Source of the DNA: Bacteroidota bacterium
GTDB taxonomy: Bacteria > Bacteroidota > Bacteroidia > AKYH767-A > OLB10
Reading direction: 5' to 3'
NCBI GenBank assembly: GCA_016709725.1
Contig: JADJMG010000003.1
Span: 62,001-126,000, forward strand
Length of the DNA: 64,000 bases
Below the pieces are notes generated by a model that was not told the DNA's origin, searched no databases, and worked only from the letters and a program-made list of their open reading frames with translations. Of this stretch, positions 54,280 to 63,464 are shown piece after piece (the first letter of the stretch is position 1; each line of letters starts with the position of its first letter). The translations under genes were made by a program, and so were the position numbers.

Positions 54280-55908
54280 TTAGCGAATATATAAAACACC
54301 TCTGCCGCCTCTGCTTGATGCCCGTGCTGTAGGTGTAAATGTAGTTCCTCTATCTGAAACAACAAGTGAGCTAGCTGGATCGCCTATAGAACCCCCTCGA
54401 AACCTAATCCCTCCTGAACTAGTAACTTCGCAAGTTCCAGAGCAGGTCGTTGTTGCTGCGAGATTGAGATTACCTTCCATGCCTGGCCAGAAACCAGTAC
54501 CACCCACCGAAAGTTGAGCATTTCCGAGTGCAGATAAGATCCCATTCCCATTTGGAATTAAACGACAGGATCTCCCAGCTTGGCAACCAAGCATGATGCA
54601 GTATTCAGGCATATTTCCGCTCATCTCCATTACTCCATAATAGGAAGACCCACTTGTGATTCTGTTAGAAGAAGCCGTAGCAAATATTCCATTGCGCAAT
54701 GGACCAGCGCTAGAGGTAGTTAAATATGCAGCGTTACCTACAGCTATAGATGCATTGCTTGCAAGCTCGGAAGCAGTGAAGCTACCTGTTAAAGAATAGC
54801 TCGAACCAAAGATCGTATTTGTTCCCCAAGCATATTCTCCTAATGTAGCAGGATTTCCGCCTGCAGAAGAGTTCCCCCTGCAAATGCGTTCATATTGTAG
54901 TTCACTCATTGGGGCAAGTCCACTCCAATCAAGGTAGGCCGCTAAATCAACCCATGCTAGGTAATTACAGGCTACCCATTCTCCATCCCCTGCTTCATCA
55001 TAAACATTATTGCCACTTGCATCACATCCGTAAACTGCTGGAGTAGAGGTAAGGACTACTCCGGGTGTTTTCACTTCCAAAAAATTTCTAGCTGCACCAA
55101 AAGAGAGGGCCGATGTACCAGTAGGGGAGGAAGGTGGATTTGCTGTTCTTGTAACTTGCTGGTCGTACGTTAAAGTGTTTAAGAAATCACGGTAAGCAGC
55201 CTGAACAACTTCATATTTCATACACCATAGGGATTTAAATGTAGGGAAAGGATCCAGAGTACCAATTGGGTTTGTTGTTTGGATCGTGTCATTACTGTAC
55301 ACATAAATTCCATCCGTTTCTAGTTCTGTATCATCAAAACCATTGGCATCACACTTGATAGGTAGCACAGAATTGTTGGTGGCAAGATTATCTGCATAAT
55401 GAAGAGCATTGACTGATTCCGTAACACCATCGCCATCGCCAAACACAGGGCGCGAAGTAACAGGTGCGGGAATATATACCATTTCAATTGCGAAGCCTCT
55501 CAATTCTATGTCATAAGGAATCGTACTTATCACTCCGATCCGAATATTGGTGGCAGACACAGAACCCGTACCCAAATTATTATCATCGCGAAAAATCATC
55601 GTCCCGATTTTATTAGAACCCGCGTTTTGGTAATAATCAAACCCGAAAGGCATTACAATGTTACTGGCCGACATGTTCAAATGTGTCCAATCGCCGCCTG
55701 CAGTTTTATACTTAAAGAAAACCCATGCACCATCATAATTAGCAGGGCCTACATTGGTCCGCCAGCTATTATCCCAGCTCAGATCAAATTTTATCTGGAC
55801 ATTGGAAGGTCCGTTGTTAACGATTGAAACATTCGAGATCACTAGATTGTTCGCCTTTGCTACGAAGCAAAAAACAAGAAGGAAGAAAGAAGTAAGTATC
55901 TTTTTCAT
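54280..55908 (-). CDS. Secreted protein with a SUMF1 / formylglycine-generating-enzyme-like domain
   Basis: The start at 55908 gives a clean signal peptide (MKKILTSFFLLVFCFVAKAN). Residues 20-170 form a separate strand-rich domain (NLVISNVSIVNNGPSNVQIK). The rest has SUMF1 signatures: FPTFKSLWCMKYEVVQAAYR, WVDLAAYLDWSGLAPMSELQ with YERICRG, MEMSGNMPEYC, and a final SSGGIRFRGGS and RASSRGGRGVLYIR. Such proteins may be nonheme-iron or copper oxidases, or only binding folds; several active-site details differ from the true sulfatase activator. It heads a two-gene operon with the repeat protein. Confidence 0.8.
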   Translation of the reverse strand: MKKILTSFFLLVFCFVAKANNLVISNVSIVNNGPSNVQIKFDLSWDNSWRTNVGPANYDGAWVFFKYKTAGGDWTHLNMSASNIVMPFGFDYYQNAGSNKIGTMIFRDDNNLGTGSVSATNIRIGVISTIPYDIELRGFAIEMVYIPAPVTSRPVFGDGDGVTESVNALHYADNLATNNSVLPIKCDANGFDDTELETDGIYVYSNDTIQTTNPIGTLDPFPTFKSLWCMKYEVVQAAYRDFLNTLTYDQQVTRTANPPSSPTGTSALSFGAARNFLEVKTPGVVLTSTPAVYGCDASGNNVYDEAGDGEWVACNYLAWVDLAAYLDWSGLAPMSELQYERICRGNSSAGGNPATLGEYAWGTNTIFGSSYSLTGSFTASELASNASIAVGNAAYLTTSSAGPLRNGIFATASSNRITSGSSYYGVMEMSGNMPEYCIMLGCQAGRSCRLIPNGNGILSALGNAQLSVGGTGFWPGMEGNLNLAATTTCSGTCEVTSSGGIRFRGGSIGDPASSLVVSDRGTTFTPTARASSRGGRGVLYIR

Positions 55909-55929
55909 TACAGAATTTTTTATCGGCAA

Positions 55930-55961
55930 TAAATGTAAGACAATTATATAATACGAAGCAA
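55930..55961 (-). promoter_or_regulatory. Candidate promoter of the SUMF1-like/repeat-protein operon
   Basis: On the minus strand TTG (55959-55961) is followed after 21 bases by TACATTTA (55930-55937), which fits TAnnTTTG except for the last base. It lies 21 bases before the chosen start codon. Confidence 0.4.
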
Positions 55962-56077
55962 GCATTTTTTCTTAAAAGTGCTAAAACCGCAGAGTTTTGA
56001 TTTCGAGTATTTGTTGCAAATTAAATATGGATGGGCATTCTTATGACTATAAAATAGGGTGCCAATGTAATATAGCC

Positions 56078-57034
56078 TTAATAGCGATTTCCAATGGTCT
56101 TTGTTGGCATAAAATTTCGAATAGTGGACAAGTCATGATTCGTTAATTCCACATTCAAGGTGCCATAATTCTCTTCAAGACGATGAATTTTTCTAGTACC
56201 AGGAATCGTTACGATTTTATCGTTTTGACTAAGAACCCAGGCAAGGGCAACTTGTGCTTTAGTAATTTTTTTGTCTTGTGCAATTTGCTCTACAACTTCT
56301 ACAAATTTTAGATTTTCTTTAATCGCAGCCTCTGTAAATCGAGGAAGCGTAAGTCTCCAATCGGTTGCTTCTAAATCTGCGCGGCTTTTGATGGCACCTG
56401 TTAGGAACCCTCTCCCTAGAGGACTATATGCTACAAAGGTGATTCCGAGTTCTAGACACACATCTAAAATTTCTTGTTCGGGTTCGCGGCTCCACAAAGA
56501 ATATTCGTTTTGCACTGCACTAAGCGGGTGAATTGCATGTGCTCTTCGAATCATTTCTACACTCGCTTCACAAATGCCTAAGTGTTTTACTTTTCCTTGT
56601 TTTACCAAATCACTCATGGCACCTACAATTTCTTCAATTTCTACTTTGGGGTCTTGTCGATGCATATAATATAAATCAATGGTGTCAACTCCCAAATTTT
56701 GTAGACTTTGTTCGCATGCTTGTCTTATATATTCTGGTTTACCATTGAGTCCAAGAAATTCACCATTGGATCCGCGCATCACAGCAAACTTGGTCGCTAA
56801 AATTAAATCACTCCAGCGTCCTTTAAATGCTTTTCCTAATAGTTGTTCATTCGCTCCCCAACCATACATGTCGGCTGTATCAAAAAAATTCACGCCTATA
56901 TCGAGGGCTTTATGCAATGTATTGATGGATTCTTCTTCATTAAAGGAGCCATAAAACTCTGACATGCCCATGCAACCAAGTCCAATTCTATTCACCTTTA
57001 AATTACTATGGCCTAAAGTTGTTGTATGATTCAT
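56078..57034 (-). CDS. Aldo/keto reductase
   Basis: The 318-residue TIM barrel has the catalytic tetrad in place: Asp52 and Tyr57 (FDTADMYGWG), Lys82 (LATKFAVMRG) and a His in DLYYMHRQDPKVEIEE. NADPH-binding residues are at the C-terminal end (TIPGTRKIHRLEENYGTL). It is closest in pattern to the IolS/YakC-type reductases for small aldehydes or sugars. Single gene; substrate unknown. Confidence 0.92.
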   Translation of the reverse strand: MNHTTTLGHSNLKVNRIGLGCMGMSEFYGSFNEEESINTLHKALDIGVNFFDTADMYGWGANEQLLGKAFKGRWSDLILATKFAVMRGSNGEFLGLNGKPEYIRQACEQSLQNLGVDTIDLYYMHRQDPKVEIEEIVGAMSDLVKQGKVKHLGICEASVEMIRRAHAIHPLSAVQNEYSLWSREPEQEILDVCLELGITFVAYSPLGRGFLTGAIKSRADLEATDWRLTLPRFTEAAIKENLKFVEVVEQIAQDKKITKAQVALAWVLSQNDKIVTIPGTRKIHRLEENYGTLNVELTNHDLSTIRNFMPTKTIGNRY

Positions 57035-57244
57035 ATTTGTACGTTTTAATTTTTTTTATGATGAGATTTATTTCGCTGTTAAGTTGAGATTAAAGTTTAC
57101 AGCAAAAACTTTTTGTTTATTCGAAGGGAGGTGATTTGGAATACGATGCATTTATATGTGCAAATGTTCATTGAAATGTAAATTTTTAAATTAAGACATG
57201 ATAAACATGTTGGGTAGGTGTTGTTAGTGAGTCATTTTTATTTC

Positions 57245-57688
57245 TTATGGTTTTAAAGTCCATAACCAAGCATCGCCAATTTCATCGTCTTGCACAATTT
57301 CAGTAAAGATAAAGCTGTTGTTCTTTAAAATTTTTGTTGATGCGTTATCTTCAGGTGCAGTCTTTGCTGTGATAATCACATTTGGATCGGCAATATGTGA
57401 TATTTTAATAAGTTCTTTACAAGCAAAGGAAGCGATTCCTTGCCCTTCGAATTCTTCGAACGTCCAATATGCGATTTCAACTTTACCATGCTTTGGTTGC
57501 CCTATGAAACTACATGAACCAACCACTTTGTTTTGTTTTAAAATAAGATAAGCAACCCATGGTAAATTAAAACCATTTTTTGGGTAATAGTCATCATAAA
57601 TTTGCAACAAAGTTTGGCAGTTTGCTGAGTCAAATAAATGATCAGTTTTATCTTCATTTTTTTGTAGTATTCTTAGTTCCATTTTCAC
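57245..57688 (-). CDS. GNAT acetyltransferase
   Basis: The 147-residue protein has VVGSCSFIGQPKHGKVEIAY, EFEGQGIASFACKELIKI (the acetyl-CoA pyrophosphate loop QGIASF) and the final ASTKILKNNSFIFTE. It is cytoplasmic and of the general GNAT type. It lies apart from other genes by 210 and 370 bases. Substrate not predictable. Confidence 0.82.
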   Translation of the reverse strand: MKMELRILQKNEDKTDHLFDSANCQTLLQIYDDYYPKNGFNLPWVAYLILKQNKVVGSCSFIGQPKHGKVEIAYWTFEEFEGQGIASFACKELIKISHIADPNVIITAKTAPEDNASTKILKNNSFIFTEIVQDDEIGDAWLWTLKP

Positions 57689-58058
57689 ATTTTATTTTCT
57701 AATGTCTTTTGTAATTTATTTATCACCTTATGACGGCTTTTCAATGACTGCGAACAGTTTCAGTCATAGAGTTGACGGGTTTTTTGAAACCGCAGATTGA
57801 CTTTGAGCCCCAAAGTTAATTAATCAAATGTTTTTAATTGCACTGTCCGCCCATTCACCCAACTTTCTGTAAACATTTTGCTGTACTGATTGGCGGAAAG
57901 ATCTTGTTCCGATTTCCCAATCGGCAAACGCCATCAATTGAAATTTGCCTACTTTAAGGCTAGGTGTGTTGTATCAGCCAAAGGCGTGATAGAACTCTTT
58001 AAAATGCACGAATGACTTCGGAAACTTCTTTTCGAAACATGAACTAGACTTATTCATT
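57689..58058. other. Intergenic region with a short unassigned frame
   Basis: On the minus strand 57824-57958 is open for 44 codons and reads LKVGKFQLMAFADWEIGTRS, then VYRKLGEWADSAIKNI before a stop. It begins right after a stop and has an inner ATG (36 codons). The sequence looks protein-like and could be the end of a decayed gene, but no family was recognised. Confidence 0.35.
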
Positions 58059-58285
58059 TTAAAATTCAAAAATTAAACCTAGCGTCGGTACAATGCTTAA
58101 TTCCTTGTTGGGTAATATCACAGGAATTGCATTAGAGCCATCCTGCTGTATTGTGTTATTGTCTGTTGTTTGAAAGCCTGTATTATCCGAAGTTCTTTTA
58201 AAAGTATAATCGGGATTGCTTTGATTTTTAAAACCAAGCACATTTTGTATATCAAGATAAACATCAAGTGTTGTCTTCTTGAAAT
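58059..58285 (-). CDS. C-terminal end of the TonB-dependent receptor (after frameshift)
   Basis: In this frame the sequence reads NFKKTTLDVYLDIQNVLGFK, the next-to-last barrel strand region of TonB receptors, and ends with PTLGLIFEF, a correct C-terminal strand with terminal Phe. The long upstream frame stops at LDLRVDKK, and relatives continue with Trp-Asn-Phe-Lys-Lys. Thus a base was lost at about 58286-58292, in a run of A and T. First ATG inside the piece is at 58241. Confidence 0.8.
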
Positions 58286-60490
58286 TTATTTTTTATCAAC
58301 TCTTAAATCAAGTTGATTAAAAGCCATGAGCCTTTCGGAATTTAACTTTGTGTTGTCAAGCGTTCCTTGCCCAAGTAGCAAATACGTTTGTTGAGAAACG
58401 GCCATGTCATACGGTGTGTACGGTGACCCACCCGCAAACCTATATTTTAAACCCATCTCCCAGCCTCGTTTAAACTTTTTACCAAGTGTTGCAGAAATTA
58501 AATGCTGGTTGTCCCACGATGAAGGAATTAATTTTCCGTTGTCTCCTGAAAATATACTTCTAACAAAAGTGTAACTCACCACATAGAAAATATTTTTGAT
58601 TAACTTTTGTTGAACAAATATTTCAAAGCCATACGTTTCACCTTTTCCTGTACTTTTTATTTCTTCGCTTCCAATGGAACCAAAATTCGCACCTTGGTTG
58701 GCTAAAGAAACTCCTGTGGAGGTTGACACAGGATAATCGTTATATTGTTTATAGAAGCCTTCAACGGTTACCCTAAAGGCTTCATTCGGCATATACTGAG
58801 TTCCTAAAACATAGTGTATAGATTGAATATACTTCATATCTTTATTGACCAATACATCGTTGTCATCTTTGTAGCCAAGTGTTGTGTAAGTAGGAATTTT
58901 ATAATAGGTTCCGATGGAGCCAGTCAAGTCAAACTTTGAACTGATGTGATACGACAGTGAAAGCCGGGGCGACAACGTTTTTAAAGGATTGTCTCCATCT
59001 TTCATGAAACTATTCATATCGGTTCTAAATCCTAGTGAGAACAATAATTTTTCATTAAAAATGTTTTTAGCAATCTGACCAAATAAACCATATTTAAAGA
59101 ACTCAATATCACTTTTAAATTTTACAAACTGTGCTGGGGTAGTTTCATTTCCTAAACTATCAGTGACGCTGTTCGTGACTTTACTATATAAATCCGTGTT
59201 GTATTTGACATATTGAGTCATTACCCCAAAAGTTATTTTCCAGGCATTTACATATTTATTGTAATCGAACTTGAATTTGTTTTCGATTTCTTGTGATTTT
59301 AGTTCAAATGTTCTTTTTGATTCAATTTGATTTTCATCTTCAAATTTATCCAATGTGTTTTGAAACATGTTCCGACTTGCAATAAAATTAATAAATCCTT
59401 TTTCTATTTTTCGATTCAAAATAAAACCAGTTGTGTAATTCCATTGATTGATATAGGGCAGTGAGCGGGTAATGTAAATATTTTCGGGAGTGCTATTTTT
59501 AGTTTGAGCAAATTTGAATCGATCTATTGCACCTATTCCAATGGCTGATAATGATGTTTTAGCATTAAATTTATGCGTCACCTTATATTGAAAATCATAA
59601 AAATTAGGTCTGATGGGTAAATCAATAGCTTTGAAAAGTAAATCCAAATAAGACTTTCTAACGGAAGCTAAAAAAGTTGTTTTAGAATTTATAGGTCCTT
59701 CTAAAGTGGCTACTGCTTCAGTTAAACTTAATCGAACATTTCCAGAAATTCTTTCTCTGTTTCCATCACGTTGTTTAATGACGAAGGTTGAAGCTAATGC
59801 ATTATCATACCTCGCATCAAAGGCAGAAGATGATAATTTTAAGTCTTCGATAAAAGAAACATTAAGGATACCTTGTGCCCCTCCTGAACTCCCTTGTGTT
59901 TGAAAATGATTTAACACAGGAATTTCAACGCCATCTAAATAGTATACATTCTCATTGGGTGCTCCACCTCTGATAATTACATCATTTCTTGATGCACCAC
60001 CACTGCTGGTTCCCACACCAGGAAGTGTTTGAATAACTCTGGAGACATCAAAATTTCCACCAGGATTAGCTTTGATCTCTTCCGTAGTAAGTTGTTGAAC
60101 GGACAATGGAGTAATTAAATCTGTTGCTACTGCTGATCTCCCTTTGTCATAAGTTACTGTTACTTCCGTTAAATTGGTTGCACTTGGTTCCAATTCAAAG
60201 TTTACAACTTGTGCATTTCCTGCGGTAACAACAATATTGAATTTTAACTGAGATTGATATCCCAGGGAAGAAATTTTTAGGTTGCAATTTCCTACAGGGA
60301 CTATAAGCTTATAGTTGCCATCTATATCTGTAGCGGTGCCATTGGTAGTTTGTTCAACGACTATTGATGCACCTATTATTGTTTCTGCGGTATTCTTATC
60401 TCGAACGTTACCCATTATTACCCCAGTCGTTTGTGCAAAAGCAACTTCTACGCTAAATAGGATGAAAATGAGAATTAGTTTTATGTGCAT
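58286..60490 (-). CDS. TonB-dependent outer-membrane receptor (N-terminal 95 %)
   Basis: The start at 60490 gives MHIKLILIFILFSVEVAFAQ, a good signal peptide. Then follow the carboxypeptidase-regulatory-like domain (TTGVIMGNVRDKNTAETIIG to about residue 105), a plug domain with NPGGNFDVSRVIQTLPGVGT and RNDVIIRGGAPNENVYYLDG, and the barrel. The protein ends two strands early because of the frameshift near 58290. No SusD partner is adjacent, so it is not a standard polysaccharide locus. Substrate unknown. Confidence 0.9.
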   Translation of the reverse strand: MHIKLILIFILFSVEVAFAQTTGVIMGNVRDKNTAETIIGASIVVEQTTNGTATDIDGNYKLIVPVGNCNLKISSLGYQSQLKFNIVVTAGNAQVVNFELEPSATNLTEVTVTYDKGRSAVATDLITPLSVQQLTTEEIKANPGGNFDVSRVIQTLPGVGTSSGGASRNDVIIRGGAPNENVYYLDGVEIPVLNHFQTQGSSGGAQGILNVSFIEDLKLSSSAFDARYDNALASTFVIKQRDGNRERISGNVRLSLTEAVATLEGPINSKTTFLASVRKSYLDLLFKAIDLPIRPNFYDFQYKVTHKFNAKTSLSAIGIGAIDRFKFAQTKNSTPENIYITRSLPYINQWNYTTGFILNRKIEKGFINFIASRNMFQNTLDKFEDENQIESKRTFELKSQEIENKFKFDYNKYVNAWKITFGVMTQYVKYNTDLYSKVTNSVTDSLGNETTPAQFVKFKSDIEFFKYGLFGQIAKNIFNEKLLFSLGFRTDMNSFMKDGDNPLKTLSPRLSLSYHISSKFDLTGSIGTYYKIPTYTTLGYKDDNDVLVNKDMKYIQSIHYVLGTQYMPNEAFRVTVEGFYKQYNDYPVSTSTGVSLANQGANFGSIGSEEIKSTGKGETYGFEIFVQQKLIKNIFYVVSYTFVRSIFSGDNGKLIPSSWDNQHLISATLGKKFKRGWEMGLKYRFAGGSPYTPYDMAVSQQTYLLLGQGTLDNTKLNSERLMAFNQLDLRVDKK

Positions 60491-60928
60491 TGGAATGTAT
60501 ATATTAAATGTGTGCATTGGTTTGGGCTCGCTTATAACGTTTAACCGCTACAAGAGTTTTTAGTGAAGGCATCACATTTAGTTTTTTTATTTCTTTTTTC
60601 ATTAAAAGCAGGTTTTTAGGTTAATTTCTATCTCAAATCGTTAGTTAATTGCAGATTTTAAAATCGAAACAATAGATTTCTTCTACGGCAACTTAGAAAG
60701 TTTTAATGGGAGTATTTTAGGTACTGTTTTCAAAGTTAGTATTTTTAAAAAATTATTTAAAATGAATATTAGAGCCTCATAGCTCAATATTTTCTGAAAA
60801 CTATATGACCTGTATTTAAAACCTTGATCAAATTCTTTTAGCCAATTAGAATCTTCAAGATTTAGTCAATGTATGAGCGCTACTACAAGTTTTCAATAAA
60901 AGTTTTTGTAGTCTTGACAACAATTATT
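60491..60928. other. Intergenic region, no gene seen
   Basis: About 440 bases of AT-rich DNA between the receptor and the YCII-type gene. No open frame with support. Regulatory sites of the receptor gene would lie here, but no Fur-box-like dyad was noticed. Confidence 0.45.
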
Positions 60929-61411
60929 TTAAGGTTTTACTTTCCATATTTTTTCGGAAATTGGTAAGTATTCGGGTAGTGCAGCTGAGCCGAACCAAGT
61001 AAATATTTCGTAATCCAACAATCCGTTTTTAATGGCTTGGTCGGTTTGCAATAATTGGGTAGCTTCCTCTAATGATTTTAGGTTATTTAAAATAAAAATC
61101 CCTCTATAGTTATTTTCATTTTTCTTTAGTGGTCCTGCTATAATTAGTTTTCCTTCTTGAACTAAACGGTTAATATTGTCCATATGTCCACGAAAACTTG
61201 CATTAATGAATTCTTTGTCAGCGGTCTTATTACTTCCAGTTTTTAGAATTACTAAAAAATAACTTTTCATTCCATAATCATCTCCACCCAATTTATCGGC
61301 CAACTCCTTATTGTAATTGGGATTTGTTATCATCGAATCTTCTGTTGCATTTGTTTGTGCAAAAGTCAAGTTCGTTAAGAAGATTAGTATTAAAGCCAGA
61401 AGTTGTTTCAT
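60929..61411 (-). CDS. Secreted YCII-domain-like protein
   Basis: The start at 61411 (MKQLLALILIFLTNLTFAQ) gives a signal peptide; an upstream start at 61444 adds a charged stretch. The mature domain has KSYFLVILKTGSNKTADKEF, RGHMDNINRLVQEGKLIIAG and FTWFGSAALPEYL, the pattern of YCII-like (dimeric alpha/beta barrel) proteins, here exported. Length 160 residues. Function unknown. Confidence 0.75.
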   Translation of the reverse strand: MKQLLALILIFLTNLTFAQTNATEDSMITNPNYNKELADKLGGDDYGMKSYFLVILKTGSNKTADKEFINASFRGHMDNINRLVQEGKLIIAGPLKKNENNYRGIFILNNLKSLEEATQLLQTDQAIKNGLLDYEIFTWFGSAALPEYLPISEKIWKVKP

Positions 61412-61589
61412 TTTTATTTTATGTTTATGTATTATTGTTTTCAATTACCTGTTTCGATCGGAGCATGGCTAATATTTTCGCAATGGTTTTCGACTAGCTT
61501 CTGATTTGGCGAATATAATGAGAAATACGAAATGTTTCTTCATGCATATAAATCTCGTTCAGGAATTCATACTGTTAGTGGTTCATGGT

Positions 61590-61943
61590 TTATTTTCCAG
61601 TTGTTGCTGTTTCTCGTATTTCTACACTGGTATTTTGTCCATTTAAGATTGGGCATCTCTTAGGAATCTTTGATGCTTCATCAAGATTTTCAGCTAAAAC
61701 AATGATGTAGCCTGCAATGGAATTATTGTCGGCGATGTGTGGTGTTTCCACCACCTCGTTGTTTGATTTTAGCACCCGTCCTTGTCGCGAAAAATGGTTT
61801 CCACCGTCTGCCAATTGGTCGTTGACAGCAATTTCGTTTATCCAACTTAACCACTGTTGCATATAGGTTTCCATTTGCTTTTTGGTGGGTTGTGCTTCCT
61901 CGTTTGTTATGTCCATACGGAACAGCAATACGAATTCTTTCAT
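61590..61943 (-). CDS. YCII/DGPF-domain protein
   Basis: The 117-residue cytoplasmic protein has KEFVLLFRMDITNEEAQPTK, MQQWLSWINEIAVNDQLADG and IADNNSIAGYIIVLAENLDE, the family's strand-helix pattern. Relatives are often found with ECF sigma factors, but none is present here. It follows the secreted YCII-like gene's promoter side by 180 bases. Function unknown. Confidence 0.8.
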   Translation of the reverse strand: MKEFVLLFRMDITNEEAQPTKKQMETYMQQWLSWINEIAVNDQLADGGNHFSRQGRVLKSNNEVVETPHIADNNSIAGYIIVLAENLDEASKIPKRCPILNGQNTSVEIRETATTGK

Positions 61944-62160
61944 TTTAGATGCTGTTAGTTTTGAAGATGTCTGTTACTATGATCACTTATGGGTGTATGT
62001 AATTGTAGTGCAGTTTTCTGCATAGAAACGCTTTTGCTTTAAACAAAGGTAAGTGGGAAGAACACACTTTCCAAACGTCAAAGGCAACATCCCAATTACC
62101 TACGGTCAGACAATGTCAACTTTTTGTCGATACCATGGTCAGTGCAGTCACAAAAATTAG

Positions 62161-62673
62161 TTATCGATTTAAATTCCAAATTGAAAAATTTAACAAGGTG
62201 GCAAATGATACCCACGCAATGTAAGGTACAAGTAACCAGGCTGCCACTTTTGAAAACTTTGAAAATGTTACAATAGTTATAATAATTACTACATCCATTA
62301 AAAGAATGTCAAGCAAAGCAAGGGCCGGCGAGTGAAATTTGAAGAAGAGTATACTCCACCAAAAATTTAAAAAGAGTTGTAAGCCAAATAAAGAATAAGC
62401 GCTGCGTTTGTTTAGCTCCGTTGTTTTATGATTCCAAATTATTCCTAAAGAAATTCCCATCAGCAAATAAAGCGTTGTCCATACTGGTGCAAAAAGATAG
62501 GCAGGTGGATTCCAGGATGGGGTATTGAGACTATCAAACCATACATTGTTGTTCGCACTGGCCAATAGTCCGCTAATGATTCCGGCACCTTCACATAGAA
62601 GAATGGCAATGATGTATTTCCAAGTAGGAACTATTTTATGGGGTGATTCCATTTTTAAAAGTTTAGCATGCAT
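62161..62673 (-). CDS. tspO: TspO/MBR family membrane protein
   Basis: Five membrane helices and the family motifs LNTPSWNPPAYLFAPVWTTL and YLLMGISLGIIWNH, with LNFWWSILFFKFHSP and PYIAWVSFATLLNFSIWNLN at the end. TspO proteins bind porphyrins or other tetrapyrroles and act in stress responses. The start is uncertain: ATGs at 62757, 62673 and 62652 are possible, the two later ones fitting the family length best. Confidence 0.9.
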   Translation of the reverse strand: MHAKLLKMESPHKIVPTWKYIIAILLCEGAGIISGLLASANNNVWFDSLNTPSWNPPAYLFAPVWTTLYLLMGISLGIIWNHKTTELNKRSAYSLFGLQLFLNFWWSILFFKFHSPALALLDILLMDVVIIITIVTFSKFSKVAAWLLVPYIAWVSFATLLNFSIWNLNR

Positions 62674-62857
62674 TAGGCAACGATGCAAAAGTAGGATTTC
62701 AGTTGAACTAAGTATTACATAATTTTTGAAAAGAGTTACAAGGTTCTCACCTTGCACAAATGATCAGTTTAATATTTTAGATGTTAGAATAGATGGGCTT
62801 AACAAACTTGTATTTAGTTATAGAAATTTGGAAGGGATATCAGTCGAAACTATGATG

Positions 62858-63193
62858 TTAGTCAAGGAGGTTCTGTTTGATATTTACATAGTCACAGTCG
62901 GGTTTCCGATATCGAATTTCGATGCTTCTTTTTGAAATACACTGAAATATGTACGCAACGATTATTTGAATCAAAGCTACTATAGCATTACTTACATTGG
63001 GGCCAAGTCCATATTCATCATGGCCGAATAATGTCTTTGAGTAAAATTGAAAGCTAATCCAACTTAAAAGCAATACAAGTATATTAATAATGACAAACCA
63101 TTTGAAGTAAGGCGTTTTGATTACAAGATAAATAGAGTAAGCCCATACCAAAGGCAATAACATTAAACTTCCATATAAAATTTTGTCAATCAT
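62858..63193 (-). CDS. Small membrane protein, unknown function
   Basis: The 111 residues contain three hydrophobic segments (about 5-25, 31-50, 68-88) and a polar tail (RRSIEIRYRKPDCDY type). A single Asp-Glu-Tyr loop (GHDEYGLGPN) lies between helices two and three. No family was recognised. It stands alone; a small inverted repeat lies just upstream at 63218-63233. Confidence 0.5.
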   Translation of the reverse strand: MIDKILYGSLMLLPLVWAYSIYLVIKTPYFKWFVIINILVLLLSWISFQFYSKTLFGHDEYGLGPNVSNAIVALIQIIVAYIFQCISKRSIEIRYRKPDCDYVNIKQNLLD

Positions 63194-63217
63194 GTTTTGT
63201 ACCTATCGAAGAAGGGA

Positions 63218-63233
63218 CCTGCCTGGCGGCAGG
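63218..63233. repeat. Short inverted repeat (CCTGCC/GGCAGG)
   Basis: CCTGCC (63218-63223), loop TGGC, GGCAGG (63228-63233) form a small GC-rich hairpin in AT-rich DNA. Palindromes with CCTGCC/GGCAGG stems are common dispersed elements in Bacteroidota intergenic regions; only one copy was noticed here. Confidence 0.4.
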
Positions 63234-63416
63234 CTAAAGAAGTAAGAAAAAGCAGTTTTAATTCTCTCATCTGGATTTGCACTACACTGTTTGTTACTTA
63301 CACTCAATTTGACTCACTAACAATCCTTTTCTTTTTAAGACTACTTTTAATTTTTATTGTTTGCGAATACCCAACTACACATAGAAAAAATCGATTTGGA
63401 TCATTCATAAAAACAA

Positions 63417-63446
63417 AAGAGTTCATCCATTTCTGAATGAACTCTT
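63417..63446 (-). terminator. Rho-independent terminator of the T9SS gene at 63465
   Basis: AAGAGTTCAT (63417-63426) pairs with ATGAACTCTT (63437-63446), a perfect 10-base stem with a 10-base loop. On the minus strand it is followed by a T-rich stretch. It lies 19 bases after the stop of the secreted protein. Confidence 0.75.
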
Positions 63447-63464
63447 TAAACATTGATGAAATAT

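Noticed and set aside
54280..55908. True sulfatase-activating enzyme
   Set aside because: The fold is SUMF1-like, but no sulfatase gene is nearby and the catalytic cysteine pair could not be placed with confidence, so only a domain-level call is given.
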